The position numbers and the translations under genes are program-made. 64,000 nucleotides of DNA from Deltaproteobacteria bacterium (GTDB lineage: Bacteria > Myxococcota_A > UBA9042 > DTJE01), in contig JAKPTZ010000108.1 of assembly GCA_029555025.1 (NCBI GenBank), positions 1 to 64,000 of the forward strand, read 5' to 3'. The notes beneath the pieces were generated by a model. That model worked only from the letters and a program-made list of their open reading frames with translations. It searched no databases and was not told where the DNA came from. Shown in pieces: positions 32,672-40,651 of the stretch; the first letter of the stretch is position 1, and each line of letters opens with the position of its first letter.

Positions 32672-35031
32672 CGACGGCCGCGATACTGGCGCAACTTCGC
32701 AGAACCGAGGTGCAATGGACCCTGGTTCCCGCGGCGGCCGCGGCCGGATTGCTTTTCGTCCCCGGGTTTGATGTCCTGTCGTTTTATTTCTGCATGCCGA
32801 TGGCCCTGCTGCTGGCGATGGCCGCCGGTTCGGTTACGATTACCGCAGTCTTCCGTGGCAGGGCTGGCGGGGATACCGCCGCCGGGCTGCGACGTGGATT
32901 GCTCCATTCGGCGCTGCTGGGCCTGCCGCCGCTTGCCGTAATCACCGCCGGTCACTTCATCAACGGGCCGTGCGATTACGCTTACGGACTTGTGCATTTC
33001 ATGGCCGGGCCGTTCCTTTCAACCATCATCGGCTCCGGCGTCGCGGCGTCCTGCTCGATCGCTTCGCGAAAGGAATCAAGGGCATCGCGCGCATTCATCG
33101 CGATCTTCATCCTGTCTTTCGGCCCGGCTGCCGCAATCCTCTATTTCACGCCGGCAGTCAGCTTCTTCAACCCGTTCCTGGGGATGTATCCGGGACCGAT
33201 TTACGATGAAATCATCGAAGTCACCCCCGCCTATGTGACGTTCCGCGTCTGGTGCCTGCTCGCGGTGGCTGCCTTCTGGACCCTGGCAAGGGCCACGAAC
33301 CCGGGAGAACCGGGGATGCGGGAAGGTTCGCGGGCAGCGAGGATACTTGTCCCCGCCGGTTTGCTGCTCCTGTGCGTGGCAACTGCATACGGGTGGGGAA
33401 ATTTCAGGTTTCTCGTCACCAGTGGCGATATCCGTCGGGAGTTATCCTTCGTCAGATCCGACAAATGGTGCGTCCTTCATGCCGACGCGTCGTACGCAGC
33501 CAGGGACGGACTTGCGGACGATCTTCTGAAGGACTGCGGCTTCAGGCACAGGCAGACCGCCGAATTCTTCGGCGTGAGTCCGAATCCGCCGGTTAACGTC
33601 TTCCTGTATCGCGATGCCGACCAGAAGGCCAGGCTGATGGGTGCCAGGCACGTGGAAGTCAGCAAGCCCTGGCTCAACGAAATCCATGTAACCGGAATAC
33701 TGCCCGGAGAAATGATCCTGGCCCATGAAATCGCGCATGTTACGGCCGGACGCCTTTCACCGAACCTGCTGGCCATGCCGCTTCGTTTCGGGGTGGTTCC
33801 GGACATGGCCCTGGTCGAGGGTCTTGCGGTGGCCGCCGCCTTCGCGGACGACGGCCCTTCACCGCACGAATGGGCCCTCGCCATGATGCGATCGGGCATG
33901 ACGCCTGACCTGGGGGAGCTTTTCGCGCCGCTTTCCTTCATTACCGGCGGTGCGGCGGCCTCGTACAACACCGCCGGTTCCTTCCTTCATTACGTCCGTC
34001 AGGCACACGGCATGCCGGCAATCCGAGCGCTGGCGCAGGGCCAATCCTTCATCCAGGCCACTGGCCTGGGGCTTGACGCCCTGCAGGTTCGCTGGCAGGA
34101 CTTCCTGACCGACCAACACGGCGCCGAAATGGACGAAGTCCTGAAGATGCGCGCCGCCGCTCGTTTCTCCGACCCCGGCGTCCTTCACAGGAAGTGTCCG
34201 CTGGACGTGGCCCGAAGGCTGCGCGACGCCGCGCAACTCTACGAACGCGGCTGCCTGGAGGAGGCCCTGGGCAAGGTACGCCAGGCCGTCGAACTCGACC
34301 CGATGGATCGTTCTGTGACAAGGCTGGCCGCCAGGATGGAATTCGGACTGGCGCGTGGCCTTGGGGAACATCCCCGATTCATTGCGATGATCGAGGACGT
34401 CCTCCGACCGCCCAACGGCGCCGCATCCATGGCTGATCGAACCGCCGCGGCCGACCTGCTGATTCTGCGGGGCATCAACGACATTGACCGTAACCGCGGC
34501 AACGCAAGTCTTCAAAGGGCTTTCGTGGAACTGCGCGATCTTAAGGCGATGCTGACCCCCGGCGGCGCCATGCGGGGTGTCTGCGCGCGGCTGGCCGCCC
34601 TTGGTGCCAGTCCCCGGGCAGCCTCGGCAATAATCGAGGCGCTTTCGGATCCGCGTCCGTGGGCGGAAGGTGACGCGGGCCGCCTTTACGCGGCCGCTTC
34701 GGAAAGCCCCGGGGAGGCCGTTCTATGGTACCTGGCCGGAAGGGCCGCGTCCCGGGAAGGACTGCCGGGAGCCGCGGTCGAGGCATTCAGGATGGCCATT
34801 GACGCGGGTTTTGAGGAACCTCTTCCCGATTTGGCGGATGAGAGCGCTTCCTGCGCGTCGGACTTCCTGGCAGAAACGCAGAAACTGCTTGGCGCGGCCG
34901 CGTACTGGGCCGGGGATTTCAGGACAGCGACCGAAGCCTTGTCTGGCGCGCTTGAATCGGCACACTTCCAGGGCGATCGACTGGTGATTCTGGAATACCT
35001 TGAAAGAATTAAGCTTGAAGCCCCGCGATAG
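32668..35031 (+). CDS. Membrane-anchored zinc peptidase with TPR-like C-terminus
   Basis: The 787-residue protein has about six hydrophobic spans in residues 15-260, then a soluble part. A zinc-peptidase motif 'ILAHEIAHVTAG' (HEXXH, near residue 355) is followed 26 residues later by 'ALVEGLAVAAAF', whose Glu fits the third ligand of gluzincins (peptidase MA-like). The catalytic domain is preceded by 'VNVFLYRDADQKARLMGA'. Residues ~520-787 are helical and repeat-like ('LYERGCLEEALGKVRQAVELDP' is TPR-like). It probably cleaves or holds an envelope protein. No name is recognised. The ATG overlaps the larE stop, so the three genes are coupled. Confidence 0.7.
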   Translation: MTTAAILAQLRRTEVQWTLVPAAAAAGLLFVPGFDVLSFYFCMPMALLLAMAAGSVTITAVFRGRAGGDTAAGLRRGLLHSALLGLPPLAVITAGHFINGPCDYAYGLVHFMAGPFLSTIIGSGVAASCSIASRKESRASRAFIAIFILSFGPAAAILYFTPAVSFFNPFLGMYPGPIYDEIIEVTPAYVTFRVWCLLAVAAFWTLARATNPGEPGMREGSRAARILVPAGLLLLCVATAYGWGNFRFLVTSGDIRRELSFVRSDKWCVLHADASYAARDGLADDLLKDCGFRHRQTAEFFGVSPNPPVNVFLYRDADQKARLMGARHVEVSKPWLNEIHVTGILPGEMILAHEIAHVTAGRLSPNLLAMPLRFGVVPDMALVEGLAVAAAFADDGPSPHEWALAMMRSGMTPDLGELFAPLSFITGGAAASYNTAGSFLHYVRQAHGMPAIRALAQGQSFIQATGLGLDALQVRWQDFLTDQHGAEMDEVLKMRAAARFSDPGVLHRKCPLDVARRLRDAAQLYERGCLEEALGKVRQAVELDPMDRSVTRLAARMEFGLARGLGEHPRFIAMIEDVLRPPNGAASMADRTAAADLLILRGINDIDRNRGNASLQRAFVELRDLKAMLTPGGAMRGVCARLAALGASPRAASAIIEALSDPRPWAEGDAGRLYAAASESPGEAVLWYLAGRAASREGLPGAAVEAFRMAIDAGFEEPLPDLADESASCASDFLAETQKLLGAAAYWAGDFRTATEALSGALESAHFQGDRLVILEYLERIKLEAPR

Positions 35032-35035
35032 CCTG

Positions 35036-35719
35036 TCAGGCCGACGTGCCCTGACCCCCGGAATCCGGCCGGATGCGCCGTGAAAAAGTGATTACCCCGT
35101 GCGCGACCATGCCGGCCTGGGCCAGCAGGTACATCGCGATCGATACCCAGATCAGGTGCATGTCGGTCCTGAACCGGAGGGCGCCCTCTACCACCGGCCG
35201 CCCCGGAATCTGGTCGAGCAGCACGTACGTCCAGAACGCCGTCAACAGGAGGTTGACCACGAGCGAGCGGAATGCGGCCGCGCGCCGACCGGCCTTCAGC
35301 GCCAGGAAACGCATGGTCAGCACAAGCCACAGAAGCAGCCCCATGAAAACGTACATGTACGCGTATGGAAAGGCCTCGGCAAACACGACCCCGCTCAGGA
35401 CCGCGGTTCCGCCAAGATGCAGGGCAAGCATCAGCCCGACAACGCCCTGGCTGAAAAGATCCGTGACCCGACGGACGCGACCGGCGTCGTTCCTGACCCT
35501 GGACGAAATCGCCTCGCCGGTGCCGCCCACCGCGTCACCGAGTTGCACCGCCGCCTGCATCGCCTTCAACTGGATGGTTGACCTTGTCCTTTCCCAGCCG
35601 GGACTGTCCGGCGGGGATTCCACGCCTTCGTCCCGGTCGCCGCCCGGATCGGGCATGGAATCCGGCGGCCCGTCCGCGTCGTCCATGTGATCCGGAACCC
35701 CGTTTGAAGAATCAGTCAT
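35036..35719 (-). CDS. Small membrane protein with acidic N-terminus, unknown function
   Basis: The 227-residue protein starts with a Pro/Asp-rich region ('DDADGPPDSMPDPGGDRDEG', ~1-45). An amphipathic stretch and four hydrophobic segments follow (~90-115, 120-140, 155-175, 190-210). No known domain is recognised. The ATG at 35719 is chosen because GGGGAG lies nine bases before it and it overlaps the stop of the upstream lipoprotein gene by eight bases; a GTG at 35743 is an alternative. It is probably co-expressed with that Cys-rich lipoprotein and may be its membrane partner, which is an inference from position only. It is convergent with the peptidase gene, four bases away. Confidence 0.6.
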   Translation of the reverse strand: MTDSSNGVPDHMDDADGPPDSMPDPGGDRDEGVESPPDSPGWERTRSTIQLKAMQAAVQLGDAVGGTGEAISSRVRNDAGRVRRVTDLFSQGVVGLMLALHLGGTAVLSGVVFAEAFPYAYMYVFMGLLLWLVLTMRFLALKAGRRAAAFRSLVVNLLLTAFWTYVLLDQIPGRPVVEGALRFRTDMHLIWVSIAMYLLAQAGMVAHGVITFSRRIRPDSGGQGTSA

Positions 35720-37196
35720 GAAGAGCGACTCCCCGATCGTCACAAGTCCCCGAAACCACTATGTCGTCAATATAAATGCCTTCATAGGGGGCCGAAGCAT
35801 AAACCACCGAATCGTATTCGAAAACAAGCTGGACGACCTGATCGTCCCATTGTTCAAGGGAAACCGCGCTTTCAGCGGCCGGCGGGAACTCCACAAATCC
35901 GTCGCCGGAGTTGAATTTCTCCATCTGGCTGGTCGAAAACACCTTTGTTTCGCCACCCGTGGTTCTGACATATACGGAAACCACGTCATTGAACCTGCTG
36001 AACTCGTCGGTGTTCTTCCACATCATGAACCGCAGATGCGGCGACCTTGTCATCATCAGCTTGATCGGGCCTGTCACCGCCCTTGAACCGGTTTTCATGC
36101 TTGAATCGCCGCGACACAGACCGGTTTCCTCATCCCCGAAGAACATGGAACTGGTTCCGGAACCGGACCGGCGCGTGGAGACGTGCCATTCCGGCGACGG
36201 CGAATAGCCAGGGCCCGGCATCGGAACGACTTCCATGCCGAAATCGCCTTCGAAATCCCGCGAATACACGACAGGCTCGCAGCAGTTGGAATCGGTCCTG
36301 CGCTCGCACGTTCCGGACGGCAGGGCACCCCTGTTGCAGAAAAGGCATTCATCGCCGCACTGTTCATCGTCCGTGCAGCAACCTGGAATCGCGTCGAAAC
36401 TGCAGCTTCCGTCGTCACAGGTTGCCGAAAGGCACGGCTCGGCCAAGCAGTCGGACGACGTTTCGCAGCAGTCCGGAATCCGTTGATAGTCACACTCGCC
36501 GTCGTCCTGGCCGGACGGTATGACGCAGACGCCCTGCATGCATGGGGCATCGGTCTGCTGGCAGTCCCTGTCGCGCTTGCAGCAGAGAATTTCGCGGGCG
36601 CAGACGCCGGTGGGCGGCGACGCGGACTCATCGGTTATCCGGCAATAATCCCTGGTGCATCTGTTGGCATCGGCACAATCCGTTTCAAGCGTGCAGCAGA
36701 TCCCGGCGCCGGAACCCGACTTGTCCCACCTGTGCGAGCACAGGAGATTCTCCTGGCATGTATCGACGGTGCAGACGTCACCGTCGTCGCAGTCCAGATG
36801 GGAACGGCAGCATGGTTCAATCGGAGCCGCGATCCGGCACGTCCTCGTCTTCAGGTCGCACCGGTCGTCCTTCGTGCATGGGTCACCGTCGTCGCAGTCG
36901 TCATCCGAACCGCAGCAGCCCGGCGTCCTTTCGAAGACGCATCCGCCGTCGGCGCAGGAATCCGTTGTGCACGTGTCGTTGTCGTCGCAGACAATCGGAT
37001 CAATCCTGCAAAGCCCCCTGTCGCAGCGTTCGACAGTGCATGGGTCGTCGTCATCACACTGGAATGAACTGACGCACCTGGTTCCGACCGGCACGTCCGG
37101 TTCAACCACCGAATCGGTAACGTTGTCGGCCGCAGTGCACGAAACCATTGCGACCAGGCATGCCGTCCATATGCAGACCAGCAATTCACGACTCAT
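35712..37196 (-). CDS. Cysteine-rich repeat lipoprotein
   Basis: The 494-residue protein starts 'MSRELLVCIWTACLVAMVSC', a lipoprotein-type signal peptide. Residues ~40-300 hold about ten modules of the 'CDDDDPCTVERCDRGLC', 'CDDNDTCTTDSCADGGC' and 'CDDGDPCTKDDRC' kind, each followed by 'PGCC' or 'PCC'. The C-terminal ~190 residues ('SRDFEGDFGMEVVPMPG', 'IYIDDIVVSG') look like a beta-sandwich carbohydrate- or ligand-binding module. The ATG at 37196 has GGAGG; the longer frame lacks a signal. An extended -10 (TGGTATTAT on the minus strand, about 37241-37249) lies upstream. It shares its repeat type with the lipoproteins at 2710-7835. Confidence 0.72.
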   Translation of the reverse strand: MSRELLVCIWTACLVAMVSCTAADNVTDSVVEPDVPVGTRCVSSFQCDDDDPCTVERCDRGLCRIDPIVCDDNDTCTTDSCADGGCVFERTPGCCGSDDDCDDGDPCTKDDRCDLKTRTCRIAAPIEPCCRSHLDCDDGDVCTVDTCQENLLCSHRWDKSGSGAGICCTLETDCADANRCTRDYCRITDESASPPTGVCAREILCCKRDRDCQQTDAPCMQGVCVIPSGQDDGECDYQRIPDCCETSSDCLAEPCLSATCDDGSCSFDAIPGCCTDDEQCGDECLFCNRGALPSGTCERRTDSNCCEPVVYSRDFEGDFGMEVVPMPGPGYSPSPEWHVSTRRSGSGTSSMFFGDEETGLCRGDSSMKTGSRAVTGPIKLMMTRSPHLRFMMWKNTDEFSRFNDVVSVYVRTTGGETKVFSTSQMEKFNSGDGFVEFPPAAESAVSLEQWDDQVVQLVFEYDSVVYASAPYEGIYIDDIVVSGTCDDRGVALHD

Positions 37197-37327
37197 GCCC
37201 TGGCCCTCCCGATCCGAGGTTACAACTTGAAACGGATGTGATAATACCACGTGTGCCCTGGCAGCACCGAATCGCGCATCTTTTGGTGAAGGCTGCCGGC
37301 CGTTCCTGGAAAACCCGGTGATTTCAG

Positions 37328-38500
37328 ATGATTGTTTCGTTCTTCAAAATCGATTCCCGACAATTTGACACCTCGGAGGCGACAAGGCTTGCCCAGTCCA
37401 TCGAGGAAGCCGGACGCGTCGGCAGGGCGCTGCTTTTCTTCCCGGAAGGCATCCCGGATTCCCCGTCGTTCCTTCCGTGGCTGAAAGGCCTGTGTCGCGC
37501 CGTCGTAATCGCCGTGCGCGGGGGAATAAGCACTCCCGACCCGGTCGAGACGCTGGTGCGTGCGGGCGTCACGACAGTCGTCATTGAAGAAGCAACGCCT
37601 TTCGAGACCCTGTCCAGGATGCCCCGGGATCGGACGGTCGTGGCGCTGGATCCCGACAACTACCGGCAGTACGCGGATGTCAGCGCCGTCGTGCAGAAGA
37701 TGACCGACAAGATGAACTCCCTGGCCCCATGGGTATCCGGCTTCATGATCGACGTTGACTGGTCCCCGGAAGAGGTCAACCAGCTCCCGCTCGATACGAT
37801 TCGACGCTTCCGCGACGCCGCCGGTTCCTGCCTGTGGGTAAGGCACCCGACACTGACCGCCGACGACACGCCGGCATTCGACGAACTCGGAATCGACGCG
37901 GTGGTTCACGACGGCGACATTCGGGTGTATGCCGACGCCTTCATCAGAAGCCTGAACTTCCACGAAGGCCTGATTCCAACCGTGGCCGTCGACAAGTACG
38001 GCCAGGTTCTGCGGGTGGCCTGGTCGTCTCCCCGGAGCCTGTCGGACAGCATCATCAGGGGAACGTCCGGATACTGCGGTCGGAACGGCGTCCACAGCGA
38101 CCTTTCGACCGGCGTCGGCCGGCTGCTGCGGGTAATTCCGGACGAGGAAAGGGCGGCTCTGATGTTCGTCGTAAGGCCGCCAGAACAGAACGGAACCAGA
38201 TTTTCGTACTCGTCCTTCGGTCCCGGCGGTCGCGAATTCGGCCTGCAGCGGCTATTCGACATCATTCACGGACTGAAGGAACGACCGAGGCCGGGTTCGT
38301 ACACGTCCTTCCTGTTCGAACGCGAGGATCGCATTCCGCGCAAGCTGAACGAGGAAGTCCGCGAGCTGCTGGAGGCCGGCACAAGGGACGAGATAGCCTG
38401 GGAAGCGGCGGACGTCCTGTTCTTCCTGTTCGCCTACCTCGCAGGAACGGATGTTCCGCTCGACGACGTCGTTGCGGAACTGATGGGCCGCAAGCAATAA
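37328..38500 (+). CDS. HisA-HisI-HisE-type fusion with degenerate HisA and HisI parts
   Basis: The 390-residue protein has three regions. Residues 1-205 look like a decayed HisA/HisF barrel ('VIAVRGGISTPDPVETLVRAGVTTVVIEEA', 'GFMIDVDWSPEEVNQLPLDTI'). Residues ~210-298 follow HisI ('HEGLIPTVAVDKYGQVLRVAWSSPRSL') but lack its metal-binding signature: the D-C-D-x-D stretch is 'PDEERA' and the two later zinc cysteines are replaced. Residues ~305-390 match HisE ('SYTSFLFEREDRIPRKLNEEVREL', 'EIAWEAADVLFFLFAYL') with its Glu/Asp metal ligands kept. The order resembles the N-terminal part of yeast HIS4. It is likely a phosphoribosyl-ATP pyrophosphatase with two non-catalytic domains. No other his genes are nearby. 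Confidence 0.65.
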   Translation: MIVSFFKIDSRQFDTSEATRLAQSIEEAGRVGRALLFFPEGIPDSPSFLPWLKGLCRAVVIAVRGGISTPDPVETLVRAGVTTVVIEEATPFETLSRMPRDRTVVALDPDNYRQYADVSAVVQKMTDKMNSLAPWVSGFMIDVDWSPEEVNQLPLDTIRRFRDAAGSCLWVRHPTLTADDTPAFDELGIDAVVHDGDIRVYADAFIRSLNFHEGLIPTVAVDKYGQVLRVAWSSPRSLSDSIIRGTSGYCGRNGVHSDLSTGVGRLLRVIPDEERAALMFVVRPPEQNGTRFSYSSFGPGGREFGLQRLFDIIHGLKERPRPGSYTSFLFEREDRIPRKLNEEVRELLEAGTRDEIAWEAADVLFFLFAYLAGTDVPLDDVVAELMGRKQ

Positions 38501-38501
38501 A

Positions 38502-39695
38502 TCAGGAAAGATCCATCGGATCGCCGTCAACGGTCGGGCCGACGCCGAAAAGGGCCGCGACGGTCGCGCCGATATCGGCGAACGTCGTCCTCGGGCCGAC
38601 ATCGCGACCTGAACCGGGGGCAATCCCATGATGCCAGGCCAGGAAAGGGACATATTCCCTGGTGTGATCGGTTGACCACGCGGCGGTCGGGTCGCATCCG
38701 TGATCCGCGGTAACGATAAGCATGCCTTCCGGGCCTACGGCCTCCATCAGCCCTGGAACGAACGAATCGGCTTCCATCAGGCCGGCGGCGTATCCTTCGG
38801 CATTGCGGCGATGGCCCCACACCATGTCGAAATCGACCAGGTTGGTAAAAACCAGTCCACGATCGAGATCCCTGATCTGCCGGATCGACTGGATCAGCCC
38901 ATCGCGGTTTCCTTCGGTGTGAATCGATTCGGTGACGCCCCTTCCCGCAAAGATGTCGTGAATCTTGCCGACTCCGACTACCGGGATGCCCGCGCCGGAA
39001 AGCATGTCCAGAACCGTCGGGCCGGGAGGGGTCATCGAGAAGTCGCGGCGGTTGTAAGTCCTTGTATAGGAACCGGGACTGCCGACGAACGGCCTGGCGA
39101 TGACCCTGGCGACGTTGTGGGCGTCCAGTATTTCCCTGGCGACCATGCAGGCGGAATAAAGACGTTCAAGGGGAACCACGTCCTCATGGGCGGCAATCTG
39201 GAACACCGAATCGGCCGATGTATACACGATCAGACTGCCGGTCCTTTCGTGTTCCGGCCCCAGATCCCGGATGATGTCGGTGCCGCTCGCCGAATAATTC
39301 CCGATCGTTTTGAAACCGCTTCTCCTTTCAAATTCAGCAATTACGTCAGGCGGAAATCCGGTATCGGTGAAGGCCTTGAATGCCCCTTTCATCACCAGGC
39401 CGGCCATTTCCCAGTGCCCGGTCGTGGTGTCCTTTCCCGGCGACCTTTCGGCCAGACGGGCGAAGTGGCCGTCCGGTCCGGGCTCCCGGGGAATGCCGGG
39501 CACATCGACAAGGTGACCAAGTCCCAGCCTCGCCAGGTGCGGCATCCGAAAATCGCCGACAGCCAGTGCCGAATGAAGAAGCGTGTTGGAGCCTTCGTCG
39601 CCGTAAAGATGCGCATCAGGCAGGGCGCCGATCCCGACGCTGTCGAGAACCAGCCAGAGCAACTTGCGAATTTGATGGGTTGTCACAGTTTTCAT
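38502..39695 (-). CDS. deoB: Phosphopentomutase
   Basis: DeoB interconverts (deoxy)ribose 1- and 5-phosphate in nucleoside salvage. The 397-residue protein has the alkaline-phosphatase-superfamily metal motifs: 'LVLDSVGIGALPDA' near residue 14, 'GKDTTTGHWEMAG' with the catalytic Thr, 'NLVDFDMVWGHRRN', 'TADHGCDPT' and 'STDHTREYVPF'. Length is normal. The ATG at 39695 has a GGGG site; the longer frame lacks resemblance. A plus-strand promoter for the next gene overlaps its start region. Its stop is one base from that of the divergently unrelated His fusion gene. Confidence 0.95.
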   Translation of the reverse strand: MKTVTTHQIRKLLWLVLDSVGIGALPDAHLYGDEGSNTLLHSALAVGDFRMPHLARLGLGHLVDVPGIPREPGPDGHFARLAERSPGKDTTTGHWEMAGLVMKGAFKAFTDTGFPPDVIAEFERRSGFKTIGNYSASGTDIIRDLGPEHERTGSLIVYTSADSVFQIAAHEDVVPLERLYSACMVAREILDAHNVARVIARPFVGSPGSYTRTYNRRDFSMTPPGPTVLDMLSGAGIPVVGVGKIHDIFAGRGVTESIHTEGNRDGLIQSIRQIRDLDRGLVFTNLVDFDMVWGHRRNAEGYAAGLMEADSFVPGLMEAVGPEGMLIVTADHGCDPTAAWSTDHTREYVPFLAWHHGIAPGSGRDVGPRTTFADIGATVAALFGVGPTVDGDPMDLS

Positions 39696-39707
39696 GCCCC
39701 ATATAAT
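39680..39707 (+). promoter_or_regulatory. Predicted strong promoter for the lipoprotein/purH transcript
   Basis: TTGTCA (39680-39685), a 16-base spacer and a perfect TATAAT (39702-39707) point to the lipoprotein gene at 39773. The -35 overlaps the start of deoB on the other strand, so the two transcripts may interfere. The lipoprotein, purH and purD may be read from it. Confidence 0.55.
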
Positions 39708-39772
39708 CGTGCCATGATTCGAGGTGGTCAAGGCCGCCCGGCGTTGACCGGAAAGTTTTGCAGGAGGCTCAG

Positions 39773-40609
39773 ATGAACGTTTTCAAGGTCGGGATCCTTC
39801 TCGTGATGGCTGTTGCTGCAACGGCGTTGATGTCGGCCGGGTGTTCCCGGAAGGCCGCCGAACCGGCACCGGCCGCCGAACCGGCACCGGCCGCCGAACC
39901 GGCACCGGCCCCGGTGGCCGTGCAGCCGCCCGCCGAGGTCAAGGCTCCCGAGCCGGTGTGGCCGTCGCCGACCCCGGAACACTGGCTGATCGTCAACGAT
40001 TACGAAAAGCCGGCCGACCTTGTCGAGGCGCCGATCAATCCGAAGACCGGCAAACCGGGCAAAAAGGAAAACCTGAACCGGAACCTGCAGGACGGTGAGT
40101 GGGGCGACGTCGGGTTCAACGGTGGAAAGTGCCGCCTGGAACAGGTCAGGGACGGACAGAACAATGTCCTGAAGGTCACTTACAGCATGCCGACCGAAAC
40201 CTCGGAATGCGGTACCTACGAATACCTGATGCCGTACGTCGAAAAGAAGGTCAAGGGCAAGCTGATCAAGAATTATCCGCAGTTCTTCGATCTGCGTCCG
40301 TACGACAGAATCGCGGCGATGGTGAAGTCGGGCGACGACAAGGAACATAACCTGAAACTGCACCTGACCGAACTGGATCCCTACGGAAGCCAGTTGCAGG
40401 GATATGTCAGCCCGACGAAGAACATCGTCGCGGGAAAGGACTGGCAGCGCGTGGAATTCAAGATTTCCGACACCCTGCACGAATTCTTCGACCCCGCCCA
40501 CGCTAAGGCAATCGGCCTGCGGATCAGGTTCCAGGAACAGGACAACCGCAACGACGCCGGCATCGTGCTGTTCGATAACATCACTCTCATCAAGAAGACC
40601 GGCGAGTAG
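39773..40609 (+). CDS. Lipoprotein with AEPAP repeat linker and beta-sandwich-like domain
   Basis: The 278-residue protein has a type II signal peptide (lipobox MSAGC) and an Ala/Glu/Pro linker made of repeated 'AAEPAP' units. A ~220-residue domain follows ('HWLIVNDYEKPADLVEAP', 'LRPYDRIAAMVKSGDDKEHNLKLHLTE', 'GIVLFDNITLIKK'), which resembles the beta-sandwich, ligand-binding CIA30/galactose-binding type ('...VLFDNITL' ending). No catalytic motif is seen. The ATG at 39773 has GGAGG six bases upstream. It lies 42 bases before purH, perhaps in one transcript. A weak hairpin (40599-40613) followed by T's at 40624-40628 could end part of the transcripts. Confidence 0.7.
   Translation: MNVFKVGILLVMAVAATALMSAGCSRKAAEPAPAAEPAPAAEPAPAPVAVQPPAEVKAPEPVWPSPTPEHWLIVNDYEKPADLVEAPINPKTGKPGKKENLNRNLQDGEWGDVGFNGGKCRLEQVRDGQNNVLKVTYSMPTETSECGTYEYLMPYVEKKVKGKLIKNYPQFFDLRPYDRIAAMVKSGDDKEHNLKLHLTELDPYGSQLQGYVSPTKNIVAGKDWQRVEFKISDTLHEFFDPAHAKAIGLRIRFQEQDNRNDAGIVLFDNITLIKKTGE
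39854..39907 (+). repeat. Three perfect 18-base tandem repeats coding AAEPAP
   Basis: The unit gccgccgaaccggcaccg occurs three times in a row at 39854-39871, 39872-39889 and 39890-39907. It encodes the linker behind the lipid anchor. Perfect identity suggests recent slippage and possible length variation between strains. Confidence 0.9.
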
Positions 40610-40651
40610 CCGGACTGTCCATCTTTTTCATGCGTCAGCGAGGTTTTTTGA

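Noticed and set aside
40599-40628. Hairpin CCGGC-GAGTA-GCCGG with a T run as terminator after the AEPAP lipoprotein
   Set aside because: The stem is only 5 bp and the T run begins about 11 bases later, too far for a good intrinsic terminator.
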